Of a DNA stretch of 64,000 nucleotides, positions 53,052 through 62,036 are shown one piece after another. Within the stretch, counting starts at the first letter, position 1, and each line of letters starts with the position of its first letter. Origin of the DNA: Pyxidicoccus caerfyrddinensis. Lineage in GTDB: Bacteria; Myxococcota; Myxococcia; Myxococcales; Myxococcaceae. The notes under the pieces are model-generated. The model was given only the letters and a program-made list of their open reading frames with translations. It was not told the DNA's origin and did no database searches. Location of the stretch: NCBI RefSeq assembly GCF_010894405.1, contig NZ_JAAIYA010000019.1, forward strand, positions 1-64,000. The letters are read 5' to 3'. The position numbers were made by a program, and so were the translations under genes.

Positions 53052-55475
53052 TTGTCCGAGGAGAAAGACCCCACCGCGCCGCCAGACGGCATCGATGCCA
53101 CAGTGCTCACTCCGAATCGGCCCGTCGTTCCGGAGGCGACTGGAGACGCGGAGCTGTTCGCCGGGCGCTACGCGATGATGGGCCTCGTGGGCCGGGGCGG
53201 CATGGGCGCCGTGTACCGCGTGCGGGACACGCTGGTGGGCGACGTGGTGGCACTCAAGGTACTGGAGCTGGGCCCCACGCCGGCGCCGGAGTGGCTGGAG
53301 CGCTTCCGCCGCGAGGTTCGCCTCGCCCGCCGCATCTCGCACACCCACGTGGCGCGGACCTTCGACCTGGGCGAGCACACCGGGCGCCTCTTCCTGACGA
53401 TGGAGTATGTGGAGGGAGAGAACCTCCAGGCGCTGCTGGAACGCGAGCGTGCCCTCGCGCCGGCACGGGCCGCGCGCATCGTGCTGGCGCTCTGCGAAGG
53501 GCTGGCCGCCGCGCACGCCGCAGGAGTCGTGCACAGAGACCTCAAGCCGGCCAACGTCCTGGTGGAGTCCGGAGGCCGGGTGGTGCTCACCGACTTCGGC
53601 ATCGCCCGGGCGGTGGCGGGCGAGGCGGCCTCACACACGCAGGGCTTGGTGGGCACGCCCCTCTACATGGCGCCGGAGCAGCTCGAGAGCGGCGAGGTGG
53701 ACGCGCGCGCGGACCTGTACGCCGTGGGGCTGGTGCTCTACCAGTTGCTCACCGGTGAGCCGCCCTTCACCGGGGAGTCGGCCATGGCCGTGGCCTTCGC
53801 CCGGCTGCGGCAGCCCCCGCCGGACCCGCGCCTGCGCGCCCCGGTGCCGGATGCGCTCGCGGCGCTGGTCCTGGCCTGTCTCGCCCGTGACCCCGCGGAG
53901 CGGCCCGGTGGGGCGCTCGTGGTGGCGGCGGCGCTGCGGGACTGGCTCACCTCCGTGGGCGAGCCCGTGGAGGTGATGGCCACGCCCCTTCCCGGCGCCA
54001 CCACGTCCACGGGAAGGGCGCTTACGCCCGTGACACCCTCGACGCCCACCGCGCAGCGCCAGACGCCGCGCACCCTGCTGCGACAGGCGGAGCAGGCACT
54101 GGCGGTGCTGCCGCTGCGCTTCGTGGGGGCTCGCGAGCTGGACCCGCTTGGAGATGGCGTGACGGACTCGCTCATCGACCTGCTGTCGCGCACGCGCGGG
54201 CTGCGGGTGCAGAGCAGCGGCGCGACAGCGCGCTTCCGCCAGGAGCGAGACCCACGGGTGGCGGGGCGCGAGCTGGGCGTGGGGCTGCTGGTGGACGGGA
54301 CGCTGCAGGGCATGGGCCGCACGGTGCGGGCCACGCTGCGGCTGGTGGAGGGCGCGTCCGGCACCCAGCTCTGGAGCGGCCGGCTCGACGAGACGGACGA
54401 CGACGTCTTCGCCCTCCAGGACCGGCTGGCGCAGCGGATGGCGGAGGCGCTGCGCAACGAGCTGCTCCTGCTGCCCTACCGCGACACCGTCCCCGAGGAG
54501 GCGCTGGCGCTCTACCGGCAGGTGCTGTCCCGGCAGAGCCACGTGCCCCGGGGGCCGAGCGATGACCTCGTTGGGCCGCTGGAGCAGGTGCTCTCCCTGG
54601 CACCGGACTTCCCGCCCGCGGTGGCGCTGCACGCCGTGTCTACCTTGAGGGCCTGGTTCCTCCGCGTGTCGGACAAGGAGCGCGACTGGGAGGCCGTGGC
54701 CCGGGCCAGCCTGGAGCGCGCCCTCCGCGTGGCGCCCGAGCTGGTGGAGACGCAGCTGGCGCGCTCCATCCTGGCCACGCACGAGGGCCGGTGGCGCGAT
54801 GCCGTGGTGGCGCTGCGCGGCGCGCTGGACCAGGCACCCACCTTCGCACCGGCGCTGCAGGGCCTCGGCAACCTCCAGTGCGAGGCGGGTCGGGCCGGCG
54901 AGGGGATGGAGCGGCTGAAGCTCGCGTATGCGCTGGATTCCGCGCTCGTCGTCGCCCTGCTTGAAGTGGCCCGCTGCAGCGCGCTGCGCGGGGACCAGGA
55001 AGGGTACCGCGCGTCCCTGGCGCGGCTGCAGGCGCAGCCCCTGCTGGGGCTGGCCACGCTCACCCTGCGCATGCGCGTGGCCGCGTGGAACGGAGACCAC
55101 GACGAGGTCCGGCGGTGCCGGACGCTGCTGTCGGACGAGCTGGACCCCATCGCGAACCATGCGGCCAACTACTGCTCCGTCGTGCTGGGGGAGGTGGAGC
55201 CCGCCAGCATGATGACCCAGATGGACGCGCTCCTGTCCCGCCGGCTGAGCCCGCGCTTCGCGTCGATGCTGTGCCAGCTCGCCACGGAGCAGCTCTGCCT
55301 GCGGGAGGCCCCTGAGCCCGCGCTGCGCTACCTCCAGCGGGCGGCGGACATGTCGCTCATCGACCTGGAGTGGCTGGACCGCTGCCCGGCGCTCACGCCG
55401 CTGCGGGCCCTGCCCGGCTTCATCGAGGCCCGGCGCAAGGTGCGCGCCCGCGTCGAGGCCATCTGGTCCGCGTGA
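53052..55475 (+). CDS. Hanks-type Ser/Thr kinase with TolB-like and TPR regions
   Basis: The kinase domain (about residues 37-300 from TTG 53052) has all motifs: GRGGMGAVYR, the Lys of VALKVLEL, HRDLKPANVL, DFG and GTPLYMAPEQ. A linker follows, then a TolB-N/FlgO-like domain (LAVLPLRFVG, GDGVTDSLIDLLSRTRGLRV, LLVDGTLQGMGRTVRATLRL, LWSGRLDETDDDVFALQD) and TPR-like helices to the end. No membrane helix is visible, unlike many bacterial kinases, so it is probably cytosolic. The start is uncertain: the frame is open to 52809, but the sequence before about 53050 is Arg-rich and noncoding in style; ATG 52914 is an alternative. Its targets are unknown. Confidence 0.9.
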   Translation: MSEEKDPTAPPDGIDATVLTPNRPVVPEATGDAELFAGRYAMMGLVGRGGMGAVYRVRDTLVGDVVALKVLELGPTPAPEWLERFRREVRLARRISHTHVARTFDLGEHTGRLFLTMEYVEGENLQALLERERALAPARAARIVLALCEGLAAAHAAGVVHRDLKPANVLVESGGRVVLTDFGIARAVAGEAASHTQGLVGTPLYMAPEQLESGEVDARADLYAVGLVLYQLLTGEPPFTGESAMAVAFARLRQPPPDPRLRAPVPDALAALVLACLARDPAERPGGALVVAAALRDWLTSVGEPVEVMATPLPGATTSTGRALTPVTPSTPTAQRQTPRTLLRQAEQALAVLPLRFVGARELDPLGDGVTDSLIDLLSRTRGLRVQSSGATARFRQERDPRVAGRELGVGLLVDGTLQGMGRTVRATLRLVEGASGTQLWSGRLDETDDDVFALQDRLAQRMAEALRNELLLLPYRDTVPEEALALYRQVLSRQSHVPRGPSDDLVGPLEQVLSLAPDFPPAVALHAVSTLRAWFLRVSDKERDWEAVARASLERALRVAPELVETQLARSILATHEGRWRDAVVALRGALDQAPTFAPALQGLGNLQCEAGRAGEGMERLKLAYALDSALVVALLEVARCSALRGDQEGYRASLARLQAQPLLGLATLTLRMRVAAWNGDHDEVRRCRTLLSDELDPIANHAANYCSVVLGEVEPASMMTQMDALLSRRLSPRFASMLCQLATEQLCLREAPEPALRYLQRAADMSLIDLEWLDRCPALTPLRALPGFIEARRKVRARVEAIWSA

Positions 55476-55498
55476 GGCGAGCCGCCGTCTGACGTGGC

Positions 55499-55555
55499 TC
55501 AGCGCGCGTTCAGCATCAGCGTGGCGCTGACCGCCTTGCCCGTCAGCATTCCCAT
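55499..55555 (-). CDS. Possible 18-residue peptide
   Basis: The frame MGMLTGKAVSATLMLNAR follows AGAGGA by 8 bases, a good ribosome-binding site for this genome. It lies in the 250-bp gap between the Ser/Thr kinase gene and the GH114 gene and has no other support. It could be a small peptide, a leader, or chance. Confidence 0.25.
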   Translation of the reverse strand: MGMLTGKAVSATLMLNAR

Positions 55556-55725
55556 GTGCCTGTTCCTCTGTGATGTGATTGCGGATGCGGCGCCGCGAAG
55601 TGCGCGGAGATACAACGGCGTTGCATGAGCGCTTGCCGCCGCCGCGCGTGGATGCTCTATGCCTGCCCCTGTAGCGGAGCCCGCCGGAAGGATTCCCGGC
55701 GTGCGTTTTCTCCAGGGAGCCCCAC

Positions 55726-57231
55726 ATGAAAGTCTTCGTCGCCCGGGTGTCATGGGTCCTGCTCGCCGTGCTCGCCGCCTGCGGAGGTTCGTCGCCTCCG
55801 GACGTGCTCGGTGAGCAGCAGGGCGCGGTGCTGGTCAATCCCCAGACGCTCACGTGCTCGACGTTGCAGGTGATTCGCGGAAGCATCGGCGCGGGGCAGG
55901 GCGTGCAGGGCTTGGCGACGCAGACGCTCACGGGGACGCAGGACCGGTGGGCGGAGTACGTGGAGTTCGCGCCCAACACCTCGGCCACGTGCAGCTACCC
56001 GCTGCCCGCCGGAGTGACGGCCGCGACGGTGCAGGCCGCTGAGATTGGGGTGAACTACCGCGGGCCCCTCAAGGCGGAGATGCGCTGGGTGTTCGAGGCC
56101 TGGGACTACGCGGCGGGCGCCTGGGTGGTGGTGGGGGACAACACCTTCGCCCTCTCCTGGAAGTGGACGGCGACGTCGCTGGCGCTGCCCGCGCCGGTGG
56201 GACGCTTCCTGAGCGGCGGGCCCGTGAAGCTGCGCTACCGCACCGACTCCTCCGCCGACGCGTCACTGCTCGACCTGTGGGTGGTGCGCGTGCAACTCGC
56301 GAGCGCGGATGCCGGCTCGCCGCAGGACGCCGGCACTCCTCCCGCCGACGCGGGCACCTCCGTGGATGCCGGCTCGCCGCAAGACGCGGGGACGCCCGGG
56401 GACGCGGGCACGCCCGTGCCCTGGGAGGGCGTCAGCAGCTTCACGTACCAGTTGACCAACTACGCCAACAGCAACCTGAACCAGCTTGCCGGCTCGAAGT
56501 TCGACCTGGCCATCATCGAGCTGTCGCGCGACGGGAACAGCGACTACTTCCGCGCGGACGAAATCGCGGCGCTTCAGGCCACGGGCAAGCAGGTGCTCGC
56601 GTACTTCGAGATTGGCGCAATCGAGGAGTACCGTCCCGAGTGGTCTCAGGTGCCCGCGGACCTGAAGCTCGGCCCCGTGGACGGGTGGCCGGACGAGCAG
56701 TACGTGAAGTACTGGGACGAGCGCTGGTGGCCCATCGTCCAGGGGCGCATCGACCGCGCGCTCGCCTCGGGCTTCACCGGCTGCTACCTCGACATGGTCG
56801 TGACGTACGAGGAGATTCCCGCCAACGCCGCGGGCACCAACCGCGACGACCTCGCGCGGAAGATGGTGGCCCTCATCGCCCGCATCAACACGTATGCGAA
56901 GGCCCGGAACCCCCACTTCAAGGTCATGCCCCAGAACTCGCCCGAGCTCATCGACTACACGGGCTACCTCGCGGCCATCGACGGGCTGGGCATGGAGGAC
57001 ATGTACTGGTCCGACGACGTGGCGTGCAGCCAGGCCTGGTGCGCGGAGAACCGCACCAACGCCGCGCGCGTGCGCGCCGCCGGCAAGCTCGTGCTCTCCA
57101 CCGACTACGCGGTGCAGGCCGCGCACGTGGCGGATGCCTATACGCGCTCCCGCGCCGCGGGCTTCGTGCCCTACGTCAGCGTGCGCGCGTTGGACCGGAT
57201 GACGGTGAACGCGGGGTGGGATCCGCAGTAG
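55726..57231 (+). CDS. GH114-like endo-alpha-1,4-polygalactosaminidase lipoprotein
   Basis: The 501-residue protein has a signal peptide and lipobox (LLAVLAAC), an N-terminal beta-sandwich-like domain (about 30-195), a DAGSPQDAGTP-type repeated linker (about 200-228), and a GH114/TM1410 barrel. The barrel has FDLAIIELSRDG, KQVLAYFEIGAIEEYRP, WWPIVQGRIDRALASGFTGC, YLDMVVTYEE and GMEDMYWSDD. It should degrade galactosamine-containing exopolysaccharide at the cell surface, plausibly its own matrix or that of prey. It is preceded by AGGGAGCCCCAC and stands alone. An AT-rich inverted repeat lies after it. Confidence 0.9.
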   Translation: MKVFVARVSWVLLAVLAACGGSSPPDVLGEQQGAVLVNPQTLTCSTLQVIRGSIGAGQGVQGLATQTLTGTQDRWAEYVEFAPNTSATCSYPLPAGVTAATVQAAEIGVNYRGPLKAEMRWVFEAWDYAAGAWVVVGDNTFALSWKWTATSLALPAPVGRFLSGGPVKLRYRTDSSADASLLDLWVVRVQLASADAGSPQDAGTPPADAGTSVDAGSPQDAGTPGDAGTPVPWEGVSSFTYQLTNYANSNLNQLAGSKFDLAIIELSRDGNSDYFRADEIAALQATGKQVLAYFEIGAIEEYRPEWSQVPADLKLGPVDGWPDEQYVKYWDERWWPIVQGRIDRALASGFTGCYLDMVVTYEEIPANAAGTNRDDLARKMVALIARINTYAKARNPHFKVMPQNSPELIDYTGYLAAIDGLGMEDMYWSDDVACSQAWCAENRTNAARVRAAGKLVLSTDYAVQAAHVADAYTRSRAAGFVPYVSVRALDRMTVNAGWDPQ

Positions 57232-57274
57232 CCGAAGGACGGGCGCCCAACCCGGCGCATCCTTGAAAAGCGGC

Positions 57275-57305
57275 TTTAGCTGATAAATACAGACTGTCAG
57301 CTAAA
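57275..57305. promoter_or_regulatory. AT-rich inverted repeat before DUF1800
   Basis: TTTAGCTGA and TCAGCTAAA are perfect 9-base arms with a 13-base spacer, in a strikingly AT-rich patch for this genome. The site is 70 bp upstream of the DUF1800 start and 43 bp after the GH114 stop. It could be an operator or promoter element for the DUF1800-DUF1501 pair, or a terminator of the GH114 gene. Confidence 0.5.
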
Positions 57306-57375
57306 TTCCTGTTTGGGCGCCACGGGGCGGCAAGCCCCGGGCGCCTGGCAGCGTCGCTCGAACAAGGAGCCCCGG

Positions 57376-59046
57376 ATGACCCGACGTCTCGCCCTCGCCC
57401 TCACCGTGCTCGCGGCTGGCTGCGTGCCGGAGGAGGACCCTCCTGGAGGTCCACCCGCCCCGCCCCTCGCGGAGGCTCGGCAGGCTGTCGAACCGCTCGA
57501 CACTCCCTCCGAGGAGAACGCCATCCGCTTCCTGGAGCAGGCCACCTTCGGCCCGCGCCTGGCGCTCGGTGCGAGCCCGGCGCCCATCGACTCCGTGGAG
57601 CACGTGGTCGACGTCGGAATCTCCGTGGCCCTCACCGAGCAGTTCAACGCCCCGCGCTCGCTGCTCGACGGCACGAGCACGAGCACGGACCTGGGCTCGC
57701 AGTTCTTCGTCAACGCCGTCACGGGACAGGACCAGCTCCGGCAGCGGGTGACCTTCGCGCTGAGCCAGGTGCTGGTCGCCTCGCAGACGGGCATTCCCGA
57801 GGTGATGGCCACTCCCGAGTCGGAGCCGAAGCTGGCGATGGCGGGCTACCTCAACCTGCTCTCGGCGCGCTCCTTCGGCACCTTCCGCCAGCTCCTGGAC
57901 GCCGTGACGAAGGACCCCGCCATGGGGACGTTCCTCGACATGGCGAACAACAAGGCCTTCAAGACGAACGGCCAGCCCATTGAACCGAACGAGAACTACG
58001 CGCGGGAGATGCTCCAGCTCTTCTCGCTCGGCCTGCACAAGCTGAACGAGGACGGCACGGTGGTGGTGGACAACGTCACGGGCGCGCCGGTGCCCGCGTA
58101 CACCGAGGCCCAGGTCCAGGCCTTCGCCCACGCGCTCTCCGGCTGGACGTATGGCGGCGCCGCGTGCCCCACCGTCGGCAAGTCCAACCCGGCCAGCTAC
58201 GCGCAGCCCATGATTGGCTGCGACGTGAATCATGACTCCACGTCGAAGGTGCTCCTGCGCGGCTTCGCGACGACCGACGGGGGCACTGCCACCAAGCACC
58301 TCAAGGAGGCGCTCGACAACGTCGTCGACGACCCCAACGTCCCGCCCTTCATCTCCAAGCAGCTCATCCAGCACCTCGTCACCAGCAACCCCAGCACGGC
58401 GTACGTGCAGCGGGTGGTGAACGTCTTCAAGAACAATGGCAGCGGCGTGCGCGGTGACTTGCGCGCGGTGGTGCGCGCCATCCTGGAGGACGATGAGGCG
58501 CGCGGCCCGCAGCCGCCACTGGCGCAGTACGCGACGTTCGGGCACCTGCGCCCGCCCGCGCTGTTCATCACCACCGCGGTCCGGTGGCTGAACGGGCAGC
58601 TCGACACGACGGCTGGCAAGGACCCGGGTGCGAAGCTCAACAGCTGGAGTCGCTCGCTGGGCCAGTACGTGCCCCGCCCGCCGTCCGTCTTCAGCTACTA
58701 CCCGCCGCACGCGCCCGCGCCCGGCGGCAACGGACTGCTCGGCCCCGAGTTCGCCATCCTCGACACGGCCACCGTCACGGCGCGCGCCAACTTCGTGCAT
58801 GAGCTGCTCTATGCGACGTCGACCGCCACCGCGGGCGTCCTCATCGACCTGAGCGCGGTGCCCACGGACCCGAATGACCAGGTGCTCTGGCTGGGCCGCT
58901 ACCTGCTGCACGACACGATGTCGTCGGACCTGCAGCTCGCCGTCTACAACGCCGTCACCGACCCGCGCGCGGGCGACCTGACGCGCAGGAAGAAGCTGGC
59001 CCTCTTTCTCACGTCCCTCTCCCCCGAGTTCCAGATCCAGCGGTGA
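57376..59046 (+). CDS. DUF1800 lipoprotein
   Basis: ATG 57376, after AAGGAGC, gives a 556-residue protein with lipobox LAAGC. DUF1800 landmarks are FLEQATFGPRL near the mature N-terminus, QLRQRVTFALSQVLVAS, TFLDMANNKAFKTNGQPIEP, NENYAREMLQLFSLGLHKLN, GWTYGG, FISKQLIQHLVTSNPS and FGHLRPPALFI. The domain is widespread and almost always encoded next to DUF1501, as here. Biochemistry is unknown. The stop overlaps the possible GTG start of the DUF1501 gene, indicating a coupled operon. It should be attached to the envelope outside the cytoplasm. Confidence 0.92.
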   Translation: MTRRLALALTVLAAGCVPEEDPPGGPPAPPLAEARQAVEPLDTPSEENAIRFLEQATFGPRLALGASPAPIDSVEHVVDVGISVALTEQFNAPRSLLDGTSTSTDLGSQFFVNAVTGQDQLRQRVTFALSQVLVASQTGIPEVMATPESEPKLAMAGYLNLLSARSFGTFRQLLDAVTKDPAMGTFLDMANNKAFKTNGQPIEPNENYAREMLQLFSLGLHKLNEDGTVVVDNVTGAPVPAYTEAQVQAFAHALSGWTYGGAACPTVGKSNPASYAQPMIGCDVNHDSTSKVLLRGFATTDGGTATKHLKEALDNVVDDPNVPPFISKQLIQHLVTSNPSTAYVQRVVNVFKNNGSGVRGDLRAVVRAILEDDEARGPQPPLAQYATFGHLRPPALFITTAVRWLNGQLDTTAGKDPGAKLNSWSRSLGQYVPRPPSVFSYYPPHAPAPGGNGLLGPEFAILDTATVTARANFVHELLYATSTATAGVLIDLSAVPTDPNDQVLWLGRYLLHDTMSSDLQLAVYNAVTDPRAGDLTRRKKLALFLTSLSPEFQIQR

Positions 59047-59054
59047 GCGAGCCC

Positions 59055-60596
59055 ATGACCATCTCACGACGAAAGTTCCTCCAAGGCGCCTCCAGCACCC
59101 TGGGCGCGCTCGCCGCGGCGGCCACCCTCCCGAAGTGGCTGGGCAGCGCCGAGGCCGCGACGCTGAGCGGCTACGCTGGCTACCGCGCGACGGTGTGTGT
59201 CTTCCTGCTGGGCGGCAATGACGGCAACAACGTCATCGTTCCGCTGACGGCGGGCCCCCATGCGCAGTACCTCGCGGCGCGGCCGAACCTGGGCCTCGAC
59301 CAGGCCTCGCTGCGGCCCATCAACCCGGTGGGGCAGGCCGCCGGCTCGTACGGGCTGCACCCCGCGCTGGAGAAGCTCCAGGCGCTCTTCGAGCAGGAGC
59401 GCGCCGCCGTGCTGTGCAACGTGGGGCCGCTCGTGTTGCCGATGCGCAAGACGGACTACACCTCGGAGACGGTGGCGCGGCCGGACAACCTCTTCTCCCA
59501 CAGCGACCAGCAGGACGCCTGGGCGAGCGCCATCGCGAACCCGTCCACCATCTCGCTGCCGCTGTCGCTCGTCGGCAAGGCCACGGGGTGGGGCGGCCGG
59601 ACGGCGGACAAGATTGCCGGCCTCAACCCGGGCGAGTACCCCGAAGTCACTTCGTTCGGAGGCAAGGCGCTCTTCGCGGCGGGCGCGGTGCGCCAGCCGA
59701 TGATGGTGTCCTCCAGCGGCGTGCTCGCGTTCCGCCAGACGAACGACACCAACTTCAACACCCTCCAGAACGACGCGCTCGCCCAGGTGGTGGGCTTCGA
59801 CAACGACGTCATCCTGGAGGCGGCCTACGGCGGCGTCTTCACCACGGCGCAGACCTTCGCCACCTCGCGCACCACCGCGAGGGACGCGGCCTGGGCCACG
59901 CTCCCGCAGACGACGCGCGACGCGATTGATGCGTTGTTCGTCCCGCCTGCCGGCAGCGCGAGCTGGTCGCTGCACACGCAGCTGTACCAGGCGCTGAGGG
60001 ACCTCATCGCCGGGGCCATGCCCACGGCGGGCGGAGGGCTCGGCGTGCGGCGGCAGGTGTTCTCGGTGGGGCTCGGCGGCTTCGACACCCACGTGGGCCA
60101 GGGGGCGACGCAGGAGGACCTGCTCACGCAGCTGGACTTCTCGCTGAACGCCTTCCACCAGGCGATGACGCTGCTCAAGACGGAGGGCGCCTTCGGAGTC
60201 AGCCCGCCGCAGGCCACGCTCTTCACCATGAGCGACTTCGGCCGGACGCTGCTGGAGAACTCCGACAAGGGGAGCGACCACGGGTGGGGCAATCACGCCT
60301 TCGTGATTGGAGACCGCGTCCAGGGGCGCCGGCTCTACGGCACCTTCCCGAACCTGGACCTGTCGGGCGGCGCGGTGAACAACCTGGACACCGTCGACTC
60401 GAAGGGGCGCTGGATTCCCTCACTGACGGTGGACCAGTACGCGTACAGCCTCGCCTCGTGGCTGGGACTCTCCACGGCCGCGGAGCGTGACTACGTCTTC
60501 CCGAACATCGCGGGCTACGTCGCCGAGGCCATCGCCAAGGGCTTCCCCGCGGCGGCGCGGGCGTACAAGGTCGGCTTCCTGCTGCCCGACGCGTAG
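59055..60596 (+). CDS. DUF1501 protein with Tat signal
   Basis: The protein begins MTISRRKFLQGASSTLGALAAA, a twin-arginine signal, so it is exported folded, perhaps with a cofactor. DUF1501 features follow: VFLLGGNDGNNVIVPL, LHPALEKLQALFEQ, VCNVGPL-like AVLCNVGPLVLP, LGGFDTHVGQ, MSDFGRTLLEN and SDHGWGNHAFV. The last two resemble the metal sites of the alkaline phosphatase/sulfatase superfamily, to which DUF1501 is thought to belong. The ATG at 59055 fits the Tat signal; a GTG at 59043 overlaps the DUF1800 stop. About 513 residues. It is the partner of DUF1800. Confidence 0.92.
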   Translation: MTISRRKFLQGASSTLGALAAAATLPKWLGSAEAATLSGYAGYRATVCVFLLGGNDGNNVIVPLTAGPHAQYLAARPNLGLDQASLRPINPVGQAAGSYGLHPALEKLQALFEQERAAVLCNVGPLVLPMRKTDYTSETVARPDNLFSHSDQQDAWASAIANPSTISLPLSLVGKATGWGGRTADKIAGLNPGEYPEVTSFGGKALFAAGAVRQPMMVSSSGVLAFRQTNDTNFNTLQNDALAQVVGFDNDVILEAAYGGVFTTAQTFATSRTTARDAAWATLPQTTRDAIDALFVPPAGSASWSLHTQLYQALRDLIAGAMPTAGGGLGVRRQVFSVGLGGFDTHVGQGATQEDLLTQLDFSLNAFHQAMTLLKTEGAFGVSPPQATLFTMSDFGRTLLENSDKGSDHGWGNHAFVIGDRVQGRRLYGTFPNLDLSGGAVNNLDTVDSKGRWIPSLTVDQYAYSLASWLGLSTAAERDYVFPNIAGYVAEAIAKGFPAAARAYKVGFLLPDA

Positions 60597-60602
60597 GCAG
60601 GC

Positions 60603-60633
60603 GGGCGAGTGCGTCAACTTGACGCACTCGCCC
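60603..60633. promoter_or_regulatory. Palindrome upstream of regBA, candidate RegA site
   Basis: A perfect inverted repeat with 15-bp arms is centred at 60618. Its core TGCGTC-AACTT-GACGCA (60610-60626) fits the GCGNC/GNCGC half-sites known for PrrA/RegA-type regulators. It lies 30 bp upstream of the regB GTG and 6 bp after the DUF1501 stop, so it could also act as a terminator. A second copy of the core lies before the cytochrome gene. Confidence 0.55.
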
Positions 60634-60662
60634 CGTGACGGCCCGGGGGGTAGAAGGGTGGC

Positions 60663-62036
60663 GTGTCCAGCGCGCCCACCGATGCCCGGGCCGGCCTGCA
60701 CGGCGCCCCGGCGCTGACGCAGGAGCCACCGCGCCGTGCCTTCCGCCGCACGGCGCGGGACATGGTGGCGCGGCTGTCGTCCAGCGCCATAGCGCTGGAG
60801 TGGCTGGTGCGGCTGCGCTGGCACGCGGCCGTCGGGCAGGCGCTGACGGTGGCTGTCGCCACGCGGGGCTTCGGGCTGGAGTTGCCGGTGGTGCCGCTGC
60901 TCGCCCTGGTGGCGACGACGGCGGTGTCCAACCTCCTCCTCGCGCTGTGGCTGCGCCGCGCTCCCGCGGTGCGGCCGGCGCTGCTGGGCGGGGTGCTCGC
61001 GTTCGACCTGCTCCTGCTCACGGGGCTGCTGGCCCTGTCGGGTGGGCCGGCCAACCCGTTCAGCATGCTGTACCTCGTGCACGTGACGCTGGCCGCGCTC
61101 GTGCTGGGCCCGCGCTGGACGGTGCTCATCGCCCTGGTGGCGGTGCTGGGCCAGGCCAGCCTCTTCGCCTTCCACGTCCCGCTGCCGCACGTCACGGGTG
61201 GAGGGGACTGGGGCTCGCTCCACCAGCTCGGCATGTGGGTGGCGTTCGTCCTCACGGCGCTGGTCATCGCCTTCGTGGTGGCCCGGGTGGCGGCGGCGCT
61301 GAAGGACCGGCAGGAGGCGGTGGTCCGGGCCCAGCAGTTCGCGGCCCGCGCGGAGAAGCTCGCGTCCCTGAGCACCCTGGCCGCGGGCGCGGCGCACGAG
61401 CTGGGCACGCCGCTGGGCACCATCGCCATCGCGGCGAATGAGTTGGAGTCCCTCATCCTGGAGGAGCCGAACGAGGCGCTGGAGGATGCGCGCCTCATCC
61501 GCGACGAGGTGGAGCGGTGCCGGGACATCCTGGAGCGCATGAGCGCGCGGGCCGGCCGCTCGCTCGGTGAAGTGCCCGAGCGCACCACGACGGGCGCGGT
61601 GCTCGCGCAACTGAGGGAGCAATTGGGGGCGGCGGAGCTGGCGCGCCTCCACTTCGATGCGGGCACTGAGCTGCCGCTCTGGTGCCCCGTGCGCGGGCTG
61701 GTGCAGGTGCTGGTGAACCTCGTGCGCAACGGGCTCCAGGCGAGCGACGCCACCCAGGCCACCGTCACCGTGTCGGCGCGAGGGGACGCGGAGCGCCTGC
61801 TCTTCACGGTGGAGGACCAGGGCGTCGGCGTTCCTCGCGCGCTGCTGCCGCGCCTGGGCGAGCCCTTCTTCACGACGAAGCCGCCCGGGCAGGGCATGGG
61901 GCTGGGCCTCTTCCTGAGCCAGACGTACGCGGAGCTGTGCGGAGGCCGGCTGGAGCTGACCTCCGAGGAGGGACGGGGAACGCGCGTGACGCTGGAGCTG
62001 CCCTGCCGGACGGAGGCCGTCCATGGGGCAGGGTGA
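60663..62036 (+). CDS. regB: Redox sensor histidine kinase, RegB/PrrB type
   Basis: The 457-residue kinase has about six N-terminal membrane helices (residues 45-220). Between them is GGPANPF, the GGxxNPF quinone-site heptapeptide of RegB. The H box GAAHELGTPLGTIAI is the RegB form. The redox-active cysteine of RegB is not evident in the usual place after the H box; CRDILERMSARAG carries a cysteine that may correspond. The ATP site has LVNLVRNGLQAS, VEDQGVGVP and GQGMGLGLFL. It should sense the quinone pool and phosphorylate the next gene's product. Start is GTG 60663, after GAAGGGTGG. It overlaps regA by 14 bp. Confidence 0.9.
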   Translation: MSSAPTDARAGLHGAPALTQEPPRRAFRRTARDMVARLSSSAIALEWLVRLRWHAAVGQALTVAVATRGFGLELPVVPLLALVATTAVSNLLLALWLRRAPAVRPALLGGVLAFDLLLLTGLLALSGGPANPFSMLYLVHVTLAALVLGPRWTVLIALVAVLGQASLFAFHVPLPHVTGGGDWGSLHQLGMWVAFVLTALVIAFVVARVAAALKDRQEAVVRAQQFAARAEKLASLSTLAAGAAHELGTPLGTIAIAANELESLILEEPNEALEDARLIRDEVERCRDILERMSARAGRSLGEVPERTTTGAVLAQLREQLGAAELARLHFDAGTELPLWCPVRGLVQVLVNLVRNGLQASDATQATVTVSARGDAERLLFTVEDQGVGVPRALLPRLGEPFFTTKPPGQGMGLGLFLSQTYAELCGGRLELTSEEGRGTRVTLELPCRTEAVHGAG

